Positions 42,886 through 52,620 of a stretch of DNA of 64,000 nucleotides are shown piece after piece. The DNA lies in NCBI RefSeq assembly GCF_019049855.1, contig NZ_JAHLSY010000004.1, positions 86,495 to 150,494 on the forward strand. The letters are read 5' to 3'. A program made the translations under genes and the position numbers. Numbering within the stretch: the stretch's first letter is position 1; each line of letters starts with the position of its first letter. The notes below the pieces were generated by a model. The model saw only the letters and a list, made by a program, of their open reading frames with translations, was not told where the DNA came from and ran no database searches. The DNA comes from Hydrogenophilus thiooxidans. GTDB taxonomy: Bacteria > Pseudomonadota > Gammaproteobacteria > Burkholderiales > Rhodocyclaceae.

Positions 42886-44252
42886 TCGAAATGATCTATT
42901 TCCTGGCGACGTTCGCGTTCATCATGGGGTTGCGGGCGATGAGCGCCCCCGCGACAGCGGTGCAGGGGATGCGCCTTGCTGGTATCGCGATGGTGGTCGC
43001 GGTGGGGGCAACCTTTTTCACCCCGGGGTTGCATAACCTGGGTTGGATGGTCGCAGCGATCGCTGTCGGGGGTGGTTTGGCTTGGATCTGGGCGCGTCGG
43101 GTGGCGATGACCGAAATGCCCCAGATGGTGGCGATCTATAATGGCCTGGGCGGGGGCGCTGCTGCGGCGATCGCGGCGGTGGAATTGCTCGGTGCTCAGA
43201 CTGGTCTCCTGACTTCGGTGGGCGTTCTCGCTATTCTGGGCGCGGTGATCGGTGCGGTCGCGTTTTCCGGCAGCCTCGTTGCGTGGGCGAAACTCGACGG
43301 CCGCGTCCGCAAGGTTTGGCGCCTCAAGCGTGGCCACAACGACGTCGTGCTGCTCTTGGCGATCCTGACTCTGGGGATCGGTTTGACTTTGGGGGTCAGT
43401 GGTGCGCCCAGCGCTGGCGGATTGCTGCTCTTCTTCGTTCTGGCGCTCGCGCTCGGTGTGCTCGTGACATTGCCGATCGGTGGTGCCGATATGCCAGTGG
43501 TGATCTCGTTGCTCAACGCCTTTACCGGGCTGGCGGTCGGCTTCGAAGGGTACGTGCTCGCGAACCCGATGTTGATCGTTGCCGGCATCGTCGTCGGGGC
43601 GTCGGGAACCCTCTTGACGCTCTTGATGGCCAAAGCGATGAATCGCCCGATCCGCAACGTCCTCTTTGCCCCGATCACCGGCGAAGCTGCGGAGCACGAG
43701 CCTGGTAGCGTCACGGGACGGTTGAAGACGTACGCCCCCACCGACGCCGCTGCGGCGCTGCGTTACGCGCAACAGGTGGTGATCGTGCCGGGTTACGGTA
43801 TGGCGGTTGCCGGTGCGCAACACAAAGTCTGGGAGATGGCACAACTTCTCGAAGAAGCGGGGGTTACGGTGAAGTTTGCGATCCACCCGGTTGCCGGCCG
43901 CATGCCGGGCCATATGAATGTATTGCTTGCCGAAGCCGGGGTGCCCTACGAAAAGATTTTCGATTTGGACGAGATCAACGGGGAGTTTCCGCAAACCGAC
44001 GTCGTGCTTGTGATCGGCGCCAACGACGTCGTGAATCCAGCCGCGCGCACCAACCCGTCGAGTCCGATCTACGGGATGCCGATCCTCGATGTCGATCGGG
44101 CGCGCGAAGTGATCGTGATCAAACGCGGACAGGGACGGGGGTATTCCGGAATCGAAAACGAACTCTTCTACCGTGACCATTGCCATTTGGTCTATGGCAA
44201 CGCGCACGAGGTGGTTGCCGATATCATCGCGGAGTTGAAAACGATGGGATGA
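42882..44252 (+). CDS. pntB: NAD(P) transhydrogenase subunit beta
   Basis: A 456-residue protein with about nine transmembrane helices (proton channel) and a C-terminal NADP(H)-binding domain. The domain has VIVPGYGMAVAGAQHKVWEMA, HPVAGRMPGHMNVLLAEAGVPY, NDVVNPAA and IKRGQGRGYSGIENELFY. GTG start at 42882 overlaps the pntAB stop. Confidence 0.95.
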   Translation: MIEMIYFLATFAFIMGLRAMSAPATAVQGMRLAGIAMVVAVGATFFTPGLHNLGWMVAAIAVGGGLAWIWARRVAMTEMPQMVAIYNGLGGGAAAAIAAVELLGAQTGLLTSVGVLAILGAVIGAVAFSGSLVAWAKLDGRVRKVWRLKRGHNDVVLLLAILTLGIGLTLGVSGAPSAGGLLLFFVLALALGVLVTLPIGGADMPVVISLLNAFTGLAVGFEGYVLANPMLIVAGIVVGASGTLLTLLMAKAMNRPIRNVLFAPITGEAAEHEPGSVTGRLKTYAPTDAAAALRYAQQVVIVPGYGMAVAGAQHKVWEMAQLLEEAGVTVKFAIHPVAGRMPGHMNVLLAEAGVPYEKIFDLDEINGEFPQTDVVLVIGANDVVNPAARTNPSSPIYGMPILDVDRAREVIVIKRGQGRGYSGIENELFYRDHCHLVYGNAHEVVADIIAELKTMG

Positions 44253-44608
44253 GGGCTTGGGTGGGCAAGCTCTTCCGGTGGTTCGGGACGGCGCTTGCGG
44301 GGTTGCTGCTTGCTGCGTCGGTACACGCGCAAAGCGACCGAAGCAGTGAGAAGGCGCCGTTCATCGGCGGCGAACGGGCCCAGGCGATGCGTAACGCGCC
44401 GTTTCAGGGTGTCGCGCAAACGAGCGCGGCACTCCAACGGCTTGCGCTGGACATGCAGCTTTTCGATTATTGCCAGAATCCGTTGCTCAGTGACGACGCA
44501 TTGGCCCCTCTTTTGGCGGAAGCAGCTCGGTTGACCGGGGATGAACCGACCTGTACGGCGGTGATGATACGGCTGGGGTATCTTCAGCATCGGGGCACGC
44601 AGCGCTGA
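44249..44608 (+). CDS. hypothetical exported protein
   Basis: A 119-residue protein with a clear signal peptide (AWVGKLFRWFGTALAGLLLAASVHA-Q). The mature part of about 90 residues is helical and has two cysteines, in FDYCQNP and DEPTCTAV, that may form a disulfide. The ATG overlaps the pntB stop (ATGA), so it is the last gene of that operon. I do not recognise a family. Similar small periplasmic proteins exist in betaproteobacteria without known function. Confidence 0.7.
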   Translation: MRAWVGKLFRWFGTALAGLLLAASVHAQSDRSSEKAPFIGGERAQAMRNAPFQGVAQTSAALQRLALDMQLFDYCQNPLLSDDALAPLLAEAARLTGDEPTCTAVMIRLGYLQHRGTQR

Positions 44609-44670
44609 TTGCTGTGCGCACAGAAGGCCCGTCGTGTCTTTGGGGTGTGGGTGGCTGAAGCTGATGGGGC

Positions 44671-46296
44671 CTACGGGCGATTATGGGATGCTTGCGGACT
44701 CGCGGTTTGCCTGAGGGTCAGCGGCTTCGTACTCTCTTGCCAGGGACCAAATATCGGGCCTTGTTGGAAACGGCAGCCGAGCGCGGCCAGAAAATCGCGT
44801 TGTGCCGCGGTTGCAACGCCTTCGGCGATAACCGTAAAGCCCATCGCGTTACCGAATTGCAGTAACCCGTCGAGCAATTTTTCTACCCGTTCGTCGCGAC
44901 CGATCTGCGTGACCCACGTTCCCGCAAGCTTGAGCGCATGAACAGGCAGGTGGGCAAGGAGCCCAAAGGCGCAAGCCCCTTGTCCCACGTGATCGACGAC
45001 GATCCGTACCCCTTTTTCCCCCATTTCGAGCAGGTGCGCGCACTGGCGCGTGTCGAGTGCAGCAAACGCGGTTTCGTCGATTTCCAACATGAGCAGCGAC
45101 CAAGGGAGCGACGCGGTCCGCCATACGGTTTTGATCTGGGTGAGGGTTTCGGGCTGTTGCAATTGCCGCGCGTCGAGGTTGAGTGCCAATGGGGTCTGCC
45201 ATTGCCGCACCCAGGAAATCGCGTGTGTGAGCCATGCGGTCAGCCAGGCACGGTTTGCGGCTGTATCAAGAAGGAGTGGAGCGACGGTTTCCGCGTCGAG
45301 CGTACCGCGATGCGGGACGTGCCATCGTAAGACCCCTTCGGCGCCATTGAGCATGCCGGTGGCGACGTCGACGCACGGGGAAAGCCACAGGGTGAAGTCC
45401 TCCGGTGTCGCAGCAGCCAGTTGTTCCGTCAGCGAATGGGAATCTGGTGTGTTTTTTTCGGGTGCGGAAACGGTGTCGGTTGTACGGCGCCGTGAGGGGT
45501 TCCGATGTGTGGTAAACAGCAGCACGCGCCAACCTGGGGTGGGGCCGTGCAGGATACGTGCCCGCAACGGGTGGGGTTCGATGCCTTCGATCAGAGCCAC
45601 TGGCGGTTCGTCCGCTTTCGGCCAATGCACCGTCGCCGCTTCGGTGATCGGTTGGTGCAACGGAAGCGGCGGTGTTGCCCAGCGTGTACGTGCCGCGGCA
45701 TTGACCGCGACCAGCCGCTCGGCATCGTCGAGGACCCAGATCGGTTCGGTGCTCGCAGCGGCGAGTTGGATCCAAAACGTTTCGGCAAGCGATGTGGTGC
45801 GGTACTGCTCGTGAAGCAGGTCGGGTGCGATGAGGATCGCGTGCATACCAGGACGGATGCGTGCCGCTGCGGTGAAGCGAAACACCTTTCTGCGTCCGTG
45901 CGGCAACGCCAACGTGATGCTTCCTTTGGTTTCATTTTGAATGAACCAACGTGCCCGGGCGTGCAAAAAAGCTTGGGGGGAGGGAAACAGGGATTCCAGA
46001 GGCGCTTGAATCAATTCACGGTAATTGCGTTCGAGCCACCGGCACGCGGCGCTGTTGACTTCCAAGATACGCTCATCGCTGACGATCAACAAACCTTCGT
46101 CGATGAGTTCCAGGAGCGCCAAATAGACGCCGATTTCGACCCCTTCGGAAAAATCGGGGCGGAACGGTTCGTTCGTTTCGGGCAGCGACACCATCGGGGA
46201 AAGGTCCAGGAACGACACGGACAGCATACCCGACAGAGCCGGAAATCGAAACGAAGAAAAACGGGTTTTTCTCAGGCGATTTTTGCAGCGACTCAA
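44671..46296 (-). CDS. PAS-EAL protein with degenerate EAL domain
   Basis: A 541-residue protein. Two PAS-like regions (about residues 58-165 and 175-260) come before a C-terminal EAL-type domain (about 300-520). The active-site motifs are altered: GAEGVLRW in place of EALLRW, VVDHVGQG in place of DDFGTG, and LKLAGTW in place of IKID, while EIDETAF and AEGVAT are nearly normal. Loss of these metal ligands predicts no c-di-GMP hydrolysis, so it may bind c-di-GMP or act through protein contacts. There is no membrane helix. The TTG start overlaps the rhlE stop; ATG codons at 46227 or 46194 are alternatives. Confidence 0.78.
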   Translation of the reverse strand: MSRCKNRLRKTRFSSFRFPALSGMLSVSFLDLSPMVSLPETNEPFRPDFSEGVEIGVYLALLELIDEGLLIVSDERILEVNSAACRWLERNYRELIQAPLESLFPSPQAFLHARARWFIQNETKGSITLALPHGRRKVFRFTAAARIRPGMHAILIAPDLLHEQYRTTSLAETFWIQLAAASTEPIWVLDDAERLVAVNAAARTRWATPPLPLHQPITEAATVHWPKADEPPVALIEGIEPHPLRARILHGPTPGWRVLLFTTHRNPSRRRTTDTVSAPEKNTPDSHSLTEQLAAATPEDFTLWLSPCVDVATGMLNGAEGVLRWHVPHRGTLDAETVAPLLLDTAANRAWLTAWLTHAISWVRQWQTPLALNLDARQLQQPETLTQIKTVWRTASLPWSLLMLEIDETAFAALDTRQCAHLLEMGEKGVRIVVDHVGQGACAFGLLAHLPVHALKLAGTWVTQIGRDERVEKLLDGLLQFGNAMGFTVIAEGVATAAQRDFLAALGCRFQQGPIFGPWQESTKPLTLRQTASPQASHNRP

Positions 46297-47693
46297 GCTT
46301 CGGCCGACTCACGGCGACCAGAGCCCCCGAGCAAAACCGGGACGGGGTCGCGGCGGCGTCCCCCCCAGAGCGCTTCCATCGTCTGCCAGTCGAAAGGTTG
46401 CGTAGGGTCTCCTGCATCCGTTCGTTGTTGAGCCCCTCGCCACGTTGCTGGAATTTCGTCGCGGACCACCGTTGGCATCGCGTCGCTTTCCACCGCCATT
46501 TGGGCCTTCGGGGAACGGCGGTCTCGCACCCGTTCCCGTTTTTCGGGACGTGCCGGGGCTGCAGGGGACTCCCATTTCTCTCCTGGGATTTTCTGTTTCA
46601 GAAGCTTTTCGATCGCTTCCAATCGCTCCTCTTCGCTGGGGTCGACCAGCGAGATCGCGATTCCCGTGTGACCAGCACGGCCGGTTCGGCCAACCCGGTG
46701 GATGTAATCTTCTGGATTGGGCGGAAGCGCAAAATTGACGACGAACGGCAGCCCTTCGATGTCGAGCCCGCGCGCGGCGACATCGGTCGCGACCAGGACG
46801 CGCAGTTTGCCCTGACGAAACGCTTCGAGGGTTTCCAGACGTTGCTGCTGGCTCTTGTCGCCGTGGATCGCTTGGGCGTTGACTTTGTTGCGCTGTAAGA
46901 ATGCCGTGAGTCTGCCGCACGCCACTTTGGTGTCGACGAAAACCAGTACTTGGCCCTCCCGGTCGTGCAACAGCTGCAGGAGCGCGTGGCGTTTTTGCTC
47001 TTGGGCGACCCAGAAGACCTTGTGTTCGATGGTTTCGCTCACCGTATTGCGGCGGGCGACCTCGACGGTCACAGGGTCGTGGAGCCACTGTTCCGCCAAT
47101 TTGCGGATCTGAGGGGAAAAAGTCGCGGAAAAGAGCGCCGTCTGGCGGGCGGCGGGCAAATGCTCGACGATGCGGCGGATATCGGGAAGAAACCCCATGT
47201 CGAGCATGCGGTCTGCTTCGTCGAACACCAGGAACGCGACCTGATTGAGGCGAACCGTTTTCTGTTCCAGGTGGTCAAGAAGGCGCCCGGGGGTAGCGAT
47301 CACGATCTCAACCCCCTGACGCAGCGCTTCCGCTTGCGCCGTGAAGTCAACCCCGCCGAAAATCGCGGTGCTTCTGAGCGGCAGGTATTTTCCGTACTGG
47401 GCAACCGCTTCGGCAACCTGAAGGACCAGCTCTCGCGTGGGCGCCAGTATGAGCGCGCGGGTCGGGTGGCGCGCCGGGCTGGGTGAGCGGTTGGCGAAGG
47501 GTGCAAGGCGCTCCAAAATGGGCAGTGTGAAGCTTGCTGTTTTGCCCGTTCCCGTTTGGGCGGCGCCCAGCAAGTCGCGCCCCGCGAGCAACACCGGGAT
47601 CGCTTTCGCTTGGATTGGCGTGGGTTCTTCGTAGCCCAATTCTTCAACTGCGCGCAGCAGTTCGGGTCTCAGCCCCAAGTCAGCAAAACGCAT
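46293..47693 (-). CDS. rhlE: DEAD-box RNA helicase RhlE
   Basis: A 466-residue ATP-dependent RNA helicase. Motifs in order: FADLGLRPELLRAVEELGYEEPTPIQ (Q motif), AAQTGTGKTASF (I), PTRELVLQV (Ia), DEADRMLDMGF (II), SATF (III), and HRVGRTGRAG (VI). The C-terminal tail is basic and low complexity, as usual for RhlE, which acts in ribosome maturation and mRNA decay. The start chosen (MRFADLG) is the conserved one; an in-frame extension of 10 residues has no homology. Confidence 0.93.
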   Translation of the reverse strand: MRFADLGLRPELLRAVEELGYEEPTPIQAKAIPVLLAGRDLLGAAQTGTGKTASFTLPILERLAPFANRSPSPARHPTRALILAPTRELVLQVAEAVAQYGKYLPLRSTAIFGGVDFTAQAEALRQGVEIVIATPGRLLDHLEQKTVRLNQVAFLVFDEADRMLDMGFLPDIRRIVEHLPAARQTALFSATFSPQIRKLAEQWLHDPVTVEVARRNTVSETIEHKVFWVAQEQKRHALLQLLHDREGQVLVFVDTKVACGRLTAFLQRNKVNAQAIHGDKSQQQRLETLEAFRQGKLRVLVATDVAARGLDIEGLPFVVNFALPPNPEDYIHRVGRTGRAGHTGIAISLVDPSEEERLEAIEKLLKQKIPGEKWESPAAPARPEKRERVRDRRSPKAQMAVESDAMPTVVRDEIPATWRGAQQRTDAGDPTQPFDWQTMEALWGGRRRDPVPVLLGGSGRRESAEA

Positions 47694-47794
47694 GCAAGCA
47701 GCCGCTCCTTCGCAGCGAGCCAATGTCCAGTTGCCATTATACCGATAAGGTACAATCGTTCATGACAATACGGTAACGAAAAGAGGGATTCAAG

Positions 47795-48832
47795 ATGGAA
47801 TACCGCCAGTTGGGCAACAGCGACCTCACCGTTTCGGCCATTTGTCTCGGGACGATGACCTTTGGCGAGCAAAACGACGAAAAAGAAGCGCACGCGCAGC
47901 TCGATTGGGCGCTCGCGCACGGGATCAACTTCATCGATACCGCGGAGATGTACCCCGTGCCGCCGCGGGCTGAAACGTACGGAGAGACGGAGCGAATCAT
48001 CGGCAACTGGTTGAAACGGCAAGATCGCAGCAAAGTGGTGCTCGCGACCAAAGCCGCCGGGCCTGCGCGAAGCCTCAACTGGATTCGCGGAGGTCCCAAG
48101 GCGTTCGACGAAGCGAATCTTCAGGCGGCGATCGACGGTAGTCTCAAACGGTTGCAAACCGACTATGTCGATCTCTACCAGTTGCATTGGCCCGAACGCA
48201 ACCAACCGATGTTTGGCGAATGGCGGTTCGACCCGAAGAAGGAGCGGCCTTTCACGCCGCTCATGAAGCAACTGGAAGCGCTCGCCAAATTGGTCGAAGC
48301 CGGAAAGGTGCGCTATGTCGGCGTTTCGAACGAGCACCCGTGGGGGGTGATGACGTTCGTTCAGCTGGCACAACAGTTCGGGTTGCCGCGGATCGTCTCG
48401 ATCCAAAATGCGTTTAGCCTGCTCAACCGCACCTTCGAAGGGGGCTTAGCGGAGGTGTGTTGGCGCGAATCGGTGTCGCTGCTTGCCTATTCGCCGCTCG
48501 CTTTTGGCCACCTCACTGGGAAGTACCTCAAAGATCCCAATGCGTCCGGGCGGCTGACCCGTTTCCCCAATTTTGGACAACGCTACACCAAACCCAACGT
48601 CCGCCCGGCGGTGGAGGCGTACGCTGCGCTTGCCGAAGCGTGGGGGATGAGCCTGGCAACGCTTGCGCTCAGTTGGTGTTACCACCATCCGCTCGTCACC
48701 AGCACGATCATCGGCGCCACGTCGCTTGCGCAACTGGAAGCGAACGTCCGCGCTTGGGAGACCAAACTCACGGACGAACAGCTGAGCGCGATCGACGCGG
48801 TGCATTTGCGTTACACCAACCCCGCGCCGTAA
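47795..48832 (+). CDS. Tas-like aldo/keto reductase
   Basis: A 345-residue NADPH-dependent reductase. It has MEYRQLGNSDLTVSAICLGTMTFGEQN, the catalytic Asp and Tyr in NFIDTAEMYPVP, Lys in VLATKAAGP and His in DLYQLHWPERN, and the cofactor segment LAYSPLAFGHLTGKY. Overall it matches the Tas family. ATG after AGAGGGA. The physiological substrate is unknown. Confidence 0.92.
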   Translation: MEYRQLGNSDLTVSAICLGTMTFGEQNDEKEAHAQLDWALAHGINFIDTAEMYPVPPRAETYGETERIIGNWLKRQDRSKVVLATKAAGPARSLNWIRGGPKAFDEANLQAAIDGSLKRLQTDYVDLYQLHWPERNQPMFGEWRFDPKKERPFTPLMKQLEALAKLVEAGKVRYVGVSNEHPWGVMTFVQLAQQFGLPRIVSIQNAFSLLNRTFEGGLAEVCWRESVSLLAYSPLAFGHLTGKYLKDPNASGRLTRFPNFGQRYTKPNVRPAVEAYAALAEAWGMSLATLALSWCYHHPLVTSTIIGATSLAQLEANVRAWETKLTDEQLSAIDAVHLRYTNPAP

Positions 48833-48842
48833 GCGGACGTCG

Positions 48843-49241
48843 TCAATGCCCGCCGCCTGCAGCGGCAGGGGCGGGTGCAGACGCGTTCTGTCCGTTTGCA
48901 GGGCGCGCAAGCGATGGGATCAATGGCTCGTTGCGTTCCAAAGGCTTGGCGGTGACTTGCGGCTCGTTCGGGACGAGTTGTGCCGGAACGGTAGGGAGCT
49001 CTTTTTCCAGCATATATTCGTTCATCTCCCGCCATCCCTCGTAGATCGCGGCTTTCTCCAAGTCGGGGTGCAGGTAGTAGCAATCTTCGAGCGAACGTCC
49101 GGAATGACGGCATGCCGCGCCAATGGCTTTCGCCTCGGCTTTGGCTTTGTTGGGGTTAGGGATTTCCAGCGTGTCGTAAAATGCGTCGCAGCCAGTCAAG
49201 AAGGTAACGCATGCGAAGAGAAGGAGGCGCTTTGCGGACAT
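48843..49241 (-). CDS. hypothetical lipoprotein
   Basis: A 132-residue protein with a lipoprotein signal (KRLLLFACVTFLTGC, lipobox LTGC, lipid on Cys18). The short mature region contains CRHSGRSLEDCYYLHPDLEKAAIYEGWREMNEYM with two cysteines, then a Pro-rich tail ending in GGGH. The SGRSLEDCY...KAAIYEGWREMNEYM pattern is familiar from uncharacterised lipoproteins of betaproteobacteria. Divergent neighbours give no clue to function. Confidence 0.75.
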   Translation of the reverse strand: MSAKRLLLFACVTFLTGCDAFYDTLEIPNPNKAKAEAKAIGAACRHSGRSLEDCYYLHPDLEKAAIYEGWREMNEYMLEKELPTVPAQLVPNEPQVTAKPLERNEPLIPSLARPANGQNASAPAPAAAGGGH

Positions 49242-49290
49242 GAAAAAAACCTCCGGAACCGATCTGGTTGGGAGGTTATCATAAAAGCCC

Positions 49291-49375
49291 TGGTGCCCAG
49301 GAGAGGACTCGAACCTCCACGCCTTGCGGCACTAGAACCTGAATCTAGCGCGTCTACCAATTCCGCCACCTGGGC
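49291..49375 (-). tRNA. tRNA-Leu (anticodon CAG)
   Basis: An 85-nt class II tRNA on the minus strand. The acceptor stem starts GCCCAGG, the D-arm is TGGCGGAATTGGTAGACGC, the anticodon stem-loop is CTAGA-TTCAGGT-TCTAG with anticodon CAG, a long variable arm follows (TGCCGCAAGGCG), and the T-arm has GGTTCGAGTCC. CCA is encoded. It lies about 215 bases from the left edge of the foreign segment; tRNA genes are common insertion points. Confidence 0.97.
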
Positions 49376-49481
49376 AGGCAGTGAATTGCGCTATTATACG
49401 AAGTGCCTGCCCTCTGTCAAGGCGTGGGTGTGGTGAGGTCCGTGTCACGACTTGGTAGGAGGAGAGACCTTAGCATCCCAT

Positions 49482-49590
49482 TTAGGCCATCGTCACAGGA
49501 CTCCGAACGATCTCCCGCAACCCATCCTGGACCCACGCCCGCCAGGCATGCAACCCCACGAGCGCCTGCAGATGCGCTTCTAGCCACTCA
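49482..49590 (-). pseudogene. possible transposase 3' remnant
   Basis: On the minus strand the last ~36 codons of an open frame read LEWLEAHLQALVGLHAWRAW then VQDGLREIVRSPVTMA and a stop. The rest of the frame lies in unrelated rarA sequence. The composition (Trp/Leu/Arg-rich) is like the C-terminus of a DDE transposase, but I cannot name the IS family. It ends exactly where the rarA-like homology begins, so it may mark the insertion edge. Bases 49377-49481 hold no gene I can support. Confidence 0.3.
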
Positions 49591-49592
49591 AG

Positions 49593-50303
49593 ATGGAACG
49601 CCTTGAAAAACGCCACGTGCTTACGGCGCTGAAGCGGGCGCTCGAAGACCGCGAGCGCGGGCTCGGCGCCCTCAACCTGGAAGTCGACGAAGAGGCGCTC
49701 GACGCGCTGGCGACGGCGTCCGGCGGCGACATCCGCCGGGCGCTCAACGCGCTCGAACTGGCGGCGGCGACTTCCCCGCGCATCACGCGGGACGTCGCGT
49801 GCGAAGCGATCCGCGAACCGAACCCGAAAGCCGACAAATCGACCCAGTACGACGTTCTGTCTGCTTTCCACAAAAGCGTGCGCGGCTCCAGCGATGCGGC
49901 GCTGTTCTGGTTTCTGTACGGCGTCGAGCGGCTCGGCATGGATCCGCGCGTTTTTCTGCGAAGATTGATGGCGGCGGCGAGCGAAGACATCGGACTGGCG
50001 GACCCGCAGGCGATGGTGCAGGCGGCGACGGCGGCGGCCGTTTACGACCGGATCGGCTGGCCGGAAGCGAAATATGCCGCCGCTCAGGCGATTCTCTATG
50101 CCGTCCGCGCCCCGAAATCGAACGACGTGGCGCTTGCGCTCGAACGGCAATACGAAGCGATCGCCCGCCGCCCTTCCGTCGAAGTACCGCTCCATTTGCG
50201 CGACACCCATTACGCCGGCGCCAAACGGCTCGGTCACGTCGGCTACAAATATCCGCACGATTATCCCGGCCATTTTGTAGAACAACAGTACGAACCCGAT
50301 TGA
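49593..50303 (+). pseudogene. truncated second rarA, C-terminal half
   Basis: 236 residues, matching only the last ~55% of RarA. It starts at RLEKRHVLTALKRALEDRER (the lid region after the ATPase core) and continues through GGDIRRALNALELAA, YDVLSAFHKSVRGSSDAALFW, RRLMAAASEDIGLADPQAM, HLRDTHYAGAKRLGHVGYKYPHDYPG. Walker A and B are absent, so it cannot be an active ATPase. It is clearly different from the host RarA and is closer to Bacillus/Paenibacillus-type proteins (FVEQQY end). The upstream sequence belongs to another gene. Confidence 0.85.
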
Positions 50304-50360
50304 CAAAATCCCCCTCCCTGCGGAATAATGAAATTAACCTACAAGAGCAGGGAGGTGGGG

Positions 50361-52620
50361 TTGTCCGTGCCGGAGCAGGGATTTTCGAGACTCATCGAGG
50401 AGACGTGCGGGCTTGCCCGCGCGGAAATTTTCTTATCGGCCGCGATTCGGCAGATCGTGACCGTCGGCGGTCGCATCAAATGGGAAGATGCACGGAGAAG
50501 CTTGACGGGGTTTCAGGCGGCGCTCTACGACGTTTTAGACGATGAAGCGGTCGAGGCAGTGTGGGACGACGTCCCCTCCGCACGTCTGGGCATGCGGCCG
50601 CTTGCGGTCGGTATGCGCGGGTACGGGCGGATCATGTGGTTCGACCCGAGCGCCGAGGGGCGGATGCCCCGTGGAGACCCGCCGAAAGGCGGAGACGTCC
50701 TGTTCGGTTACGTGTTCGTTTCCGAACGGATATGGGAAAAGGCGTGGCTCACCTATCTGTTGCAACGGGCTAAAGACGCACCTTTCTACGAAGCGGCTGT
50801 CCGTCACATGCGGGAGCGAAGTAGACAGGAACTGGTCGAAATGGTCCAGTATTGCTCGTTCGTCTGCGATCATATGGCGCCGGTGCTTTTGTACGCGGAG
50901 GAAGAAACCTATACGAACTTTTACGAGTACGACAACTTGTTGGGACAAGGAGGGAATTCGCGAAACGCTCTGTTTCCGAGGCTGGCCGGAAAGCAGCCGG
51001 AGGATTGGACGCAGCGCGAAATGTGGTTCGTTTACAGCCTGTACTATCTGCTGAAATCCGGTCCGCCGGCGCGCGGGGAAGAGTTCAACGGCTGTCAGCT
51101 CAATCCGGCCGCTTTGCGCGAATTTTTTTGCGGAAATTCGCGGAATACGGCGACGGTTCGCCGGAGGTCGCCGCGGAAGCAGAAGCGTTTTATGTGGCTG
51201 ACATTCCGGAACAGGCGGAGATGTTGCGCCGTTTCCGCGCCCGCGTCGCCGACAGACGGTTGTTTTTCCGCGACATCAACGGCCTGAACCTGTTGAAGAA
51301 AGAAGCATCGGTGCCGAAAAACGCCGTATGCGTCGACAATTCCGACGCGCTGCCCGGCGAGCTGAGGCGGTGCCTGTCCGCGCGGTATGGCCTTGACGTT
51401 GCGGATTTCGGCGAATTTCACACCGCCGTGCGGGAATGGATCTCGCATTCGGTTGCGCAAAATCGGCCCGATACCGGAGACGACGTCGTTTTCGTCCCCT
51501 TGAAGAACTCGTGTACGCGATCGTTCGCACCGCCGTGCTCGACCTCGATTCCGACATCGGCATGTCGCGGTCGATGCGCGATTACGCCGCATTTGTGCGC
51601 GCGGTGCGGGAAGGCCGCTTCCGCGATCTGTGTGCGCTGAAGCAGGCGGACTATTTTTGCTGCGTCGTCCCGAGCCCGAACATGGCGTGCGCGATGATGC
51701 AGGACCGGTCGGAGACGCTGGCCGGCGTGCTGAAAGCGATCGCGATGCGGATGCAGTACAACAGCTGGCATTATCTTCCCGGCAACTTTCCGGCCGAAAC
51801 CGTTCCGCCCGACCGGCATTTCTATTTCCCGCCCGAAATGCCGGACACGGCGGAATGGTCGGACCAGCACCACAAGGGTCACATTCTCGCGTCCGTCCGC
51901 TACAGCATCCGGTCTCCGCATCATGTGTCGCTGGACGGGGGAAAATTTCTTATGTGCTCTGATACTTTGTTCTACCATCCCAAAGTGTACGCTTCGGACG
52001 AAAGAGGGATCGCCAAAGCCGTCGAAGTGCTGTCGGCGGGCGGGGTGGCGATTTTGCCGGCCGACACGGTATACGGCTTTTTCGCCAGCGCCGTCCGGCG
52101 CGAGTCGGTGGAGCGCGTATACAGCATCAAACGCCGGGAAAAACGCAAACCGTTCGTCATTTACACGAACCGTGAAAAAGTTTCCGGCGTCGTCGAGCTG
52201 AACGAGACGGCCGAGCGGCTGATCGAACGCGTCTGGCCGAAGGCGCTGTCGCTCATTTTGCCCAAGAAGCCGGCCGTGCCCGACTGGTTTACGAACGGTC
52301 AGCCGACGGTAGCCGTCATGACCGCGCAAAACCGGGTCGTCGCCCGCGTCATCGCCGAAGTCGATGAGCCGATCCTCGGAACGACGTGCAACCTTTCCGG
52401 AGAGCCGGAACTGAAGAAAGCCGAAGAAGTGTTCCGTTTCATCGACGACGTGGACATGATGATCGCCGACGACGCCATCCCGGTCTACAACCGGCCGTCG
52501 ACGATGATCGACTGCACCGTCTGGCCGCCGAAAATCGCGCGTTTGTCGTCGCTGTCGTACGAAGAGCTCAAAGAGGTCGTTCCCGAACTGGAGATCGATC
52601 TGGGGAGGCGGTTGGCTTGA
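50361..52620 (+). pseudogene. large protein with C-terminal YrdC/TsaC domain, two frameshifts
   Basis: Adding one T to the seven-T run near 51123-51129 and one C to the four-C run near 51499-51502 joins three frames into one protein of about 753 residues. Residues ~545-753 form a YrdC/Sua5/YciO domain: GGVAILPADTVYGFFASA, SIKRREKRKPFVIY, LGTTCNLSGEP and RPSTMIDCT; members make threonylcarbamoyl-AMP or bind RNA. The first ~540 residues are rich in Trp, Tyr, His and Cys and match nothing I recognise. The TTG at 50361 follows AGGGAGGTG; an ATG at 50328 has no ribosome-binding site. Its stop overlaps the next start. The frameshifts may be sequencing errors, in which case the gene is intact. Confidence 0.65.

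Noticed and set aside
51100..51520. Programmed frameshifting in the YrdC-domain gene
   Set aside because: Two separate -1 losses in plain T and C runs without a downstream pseudoknot or known slippery heptamer are better explained by sequencing error or mutation.
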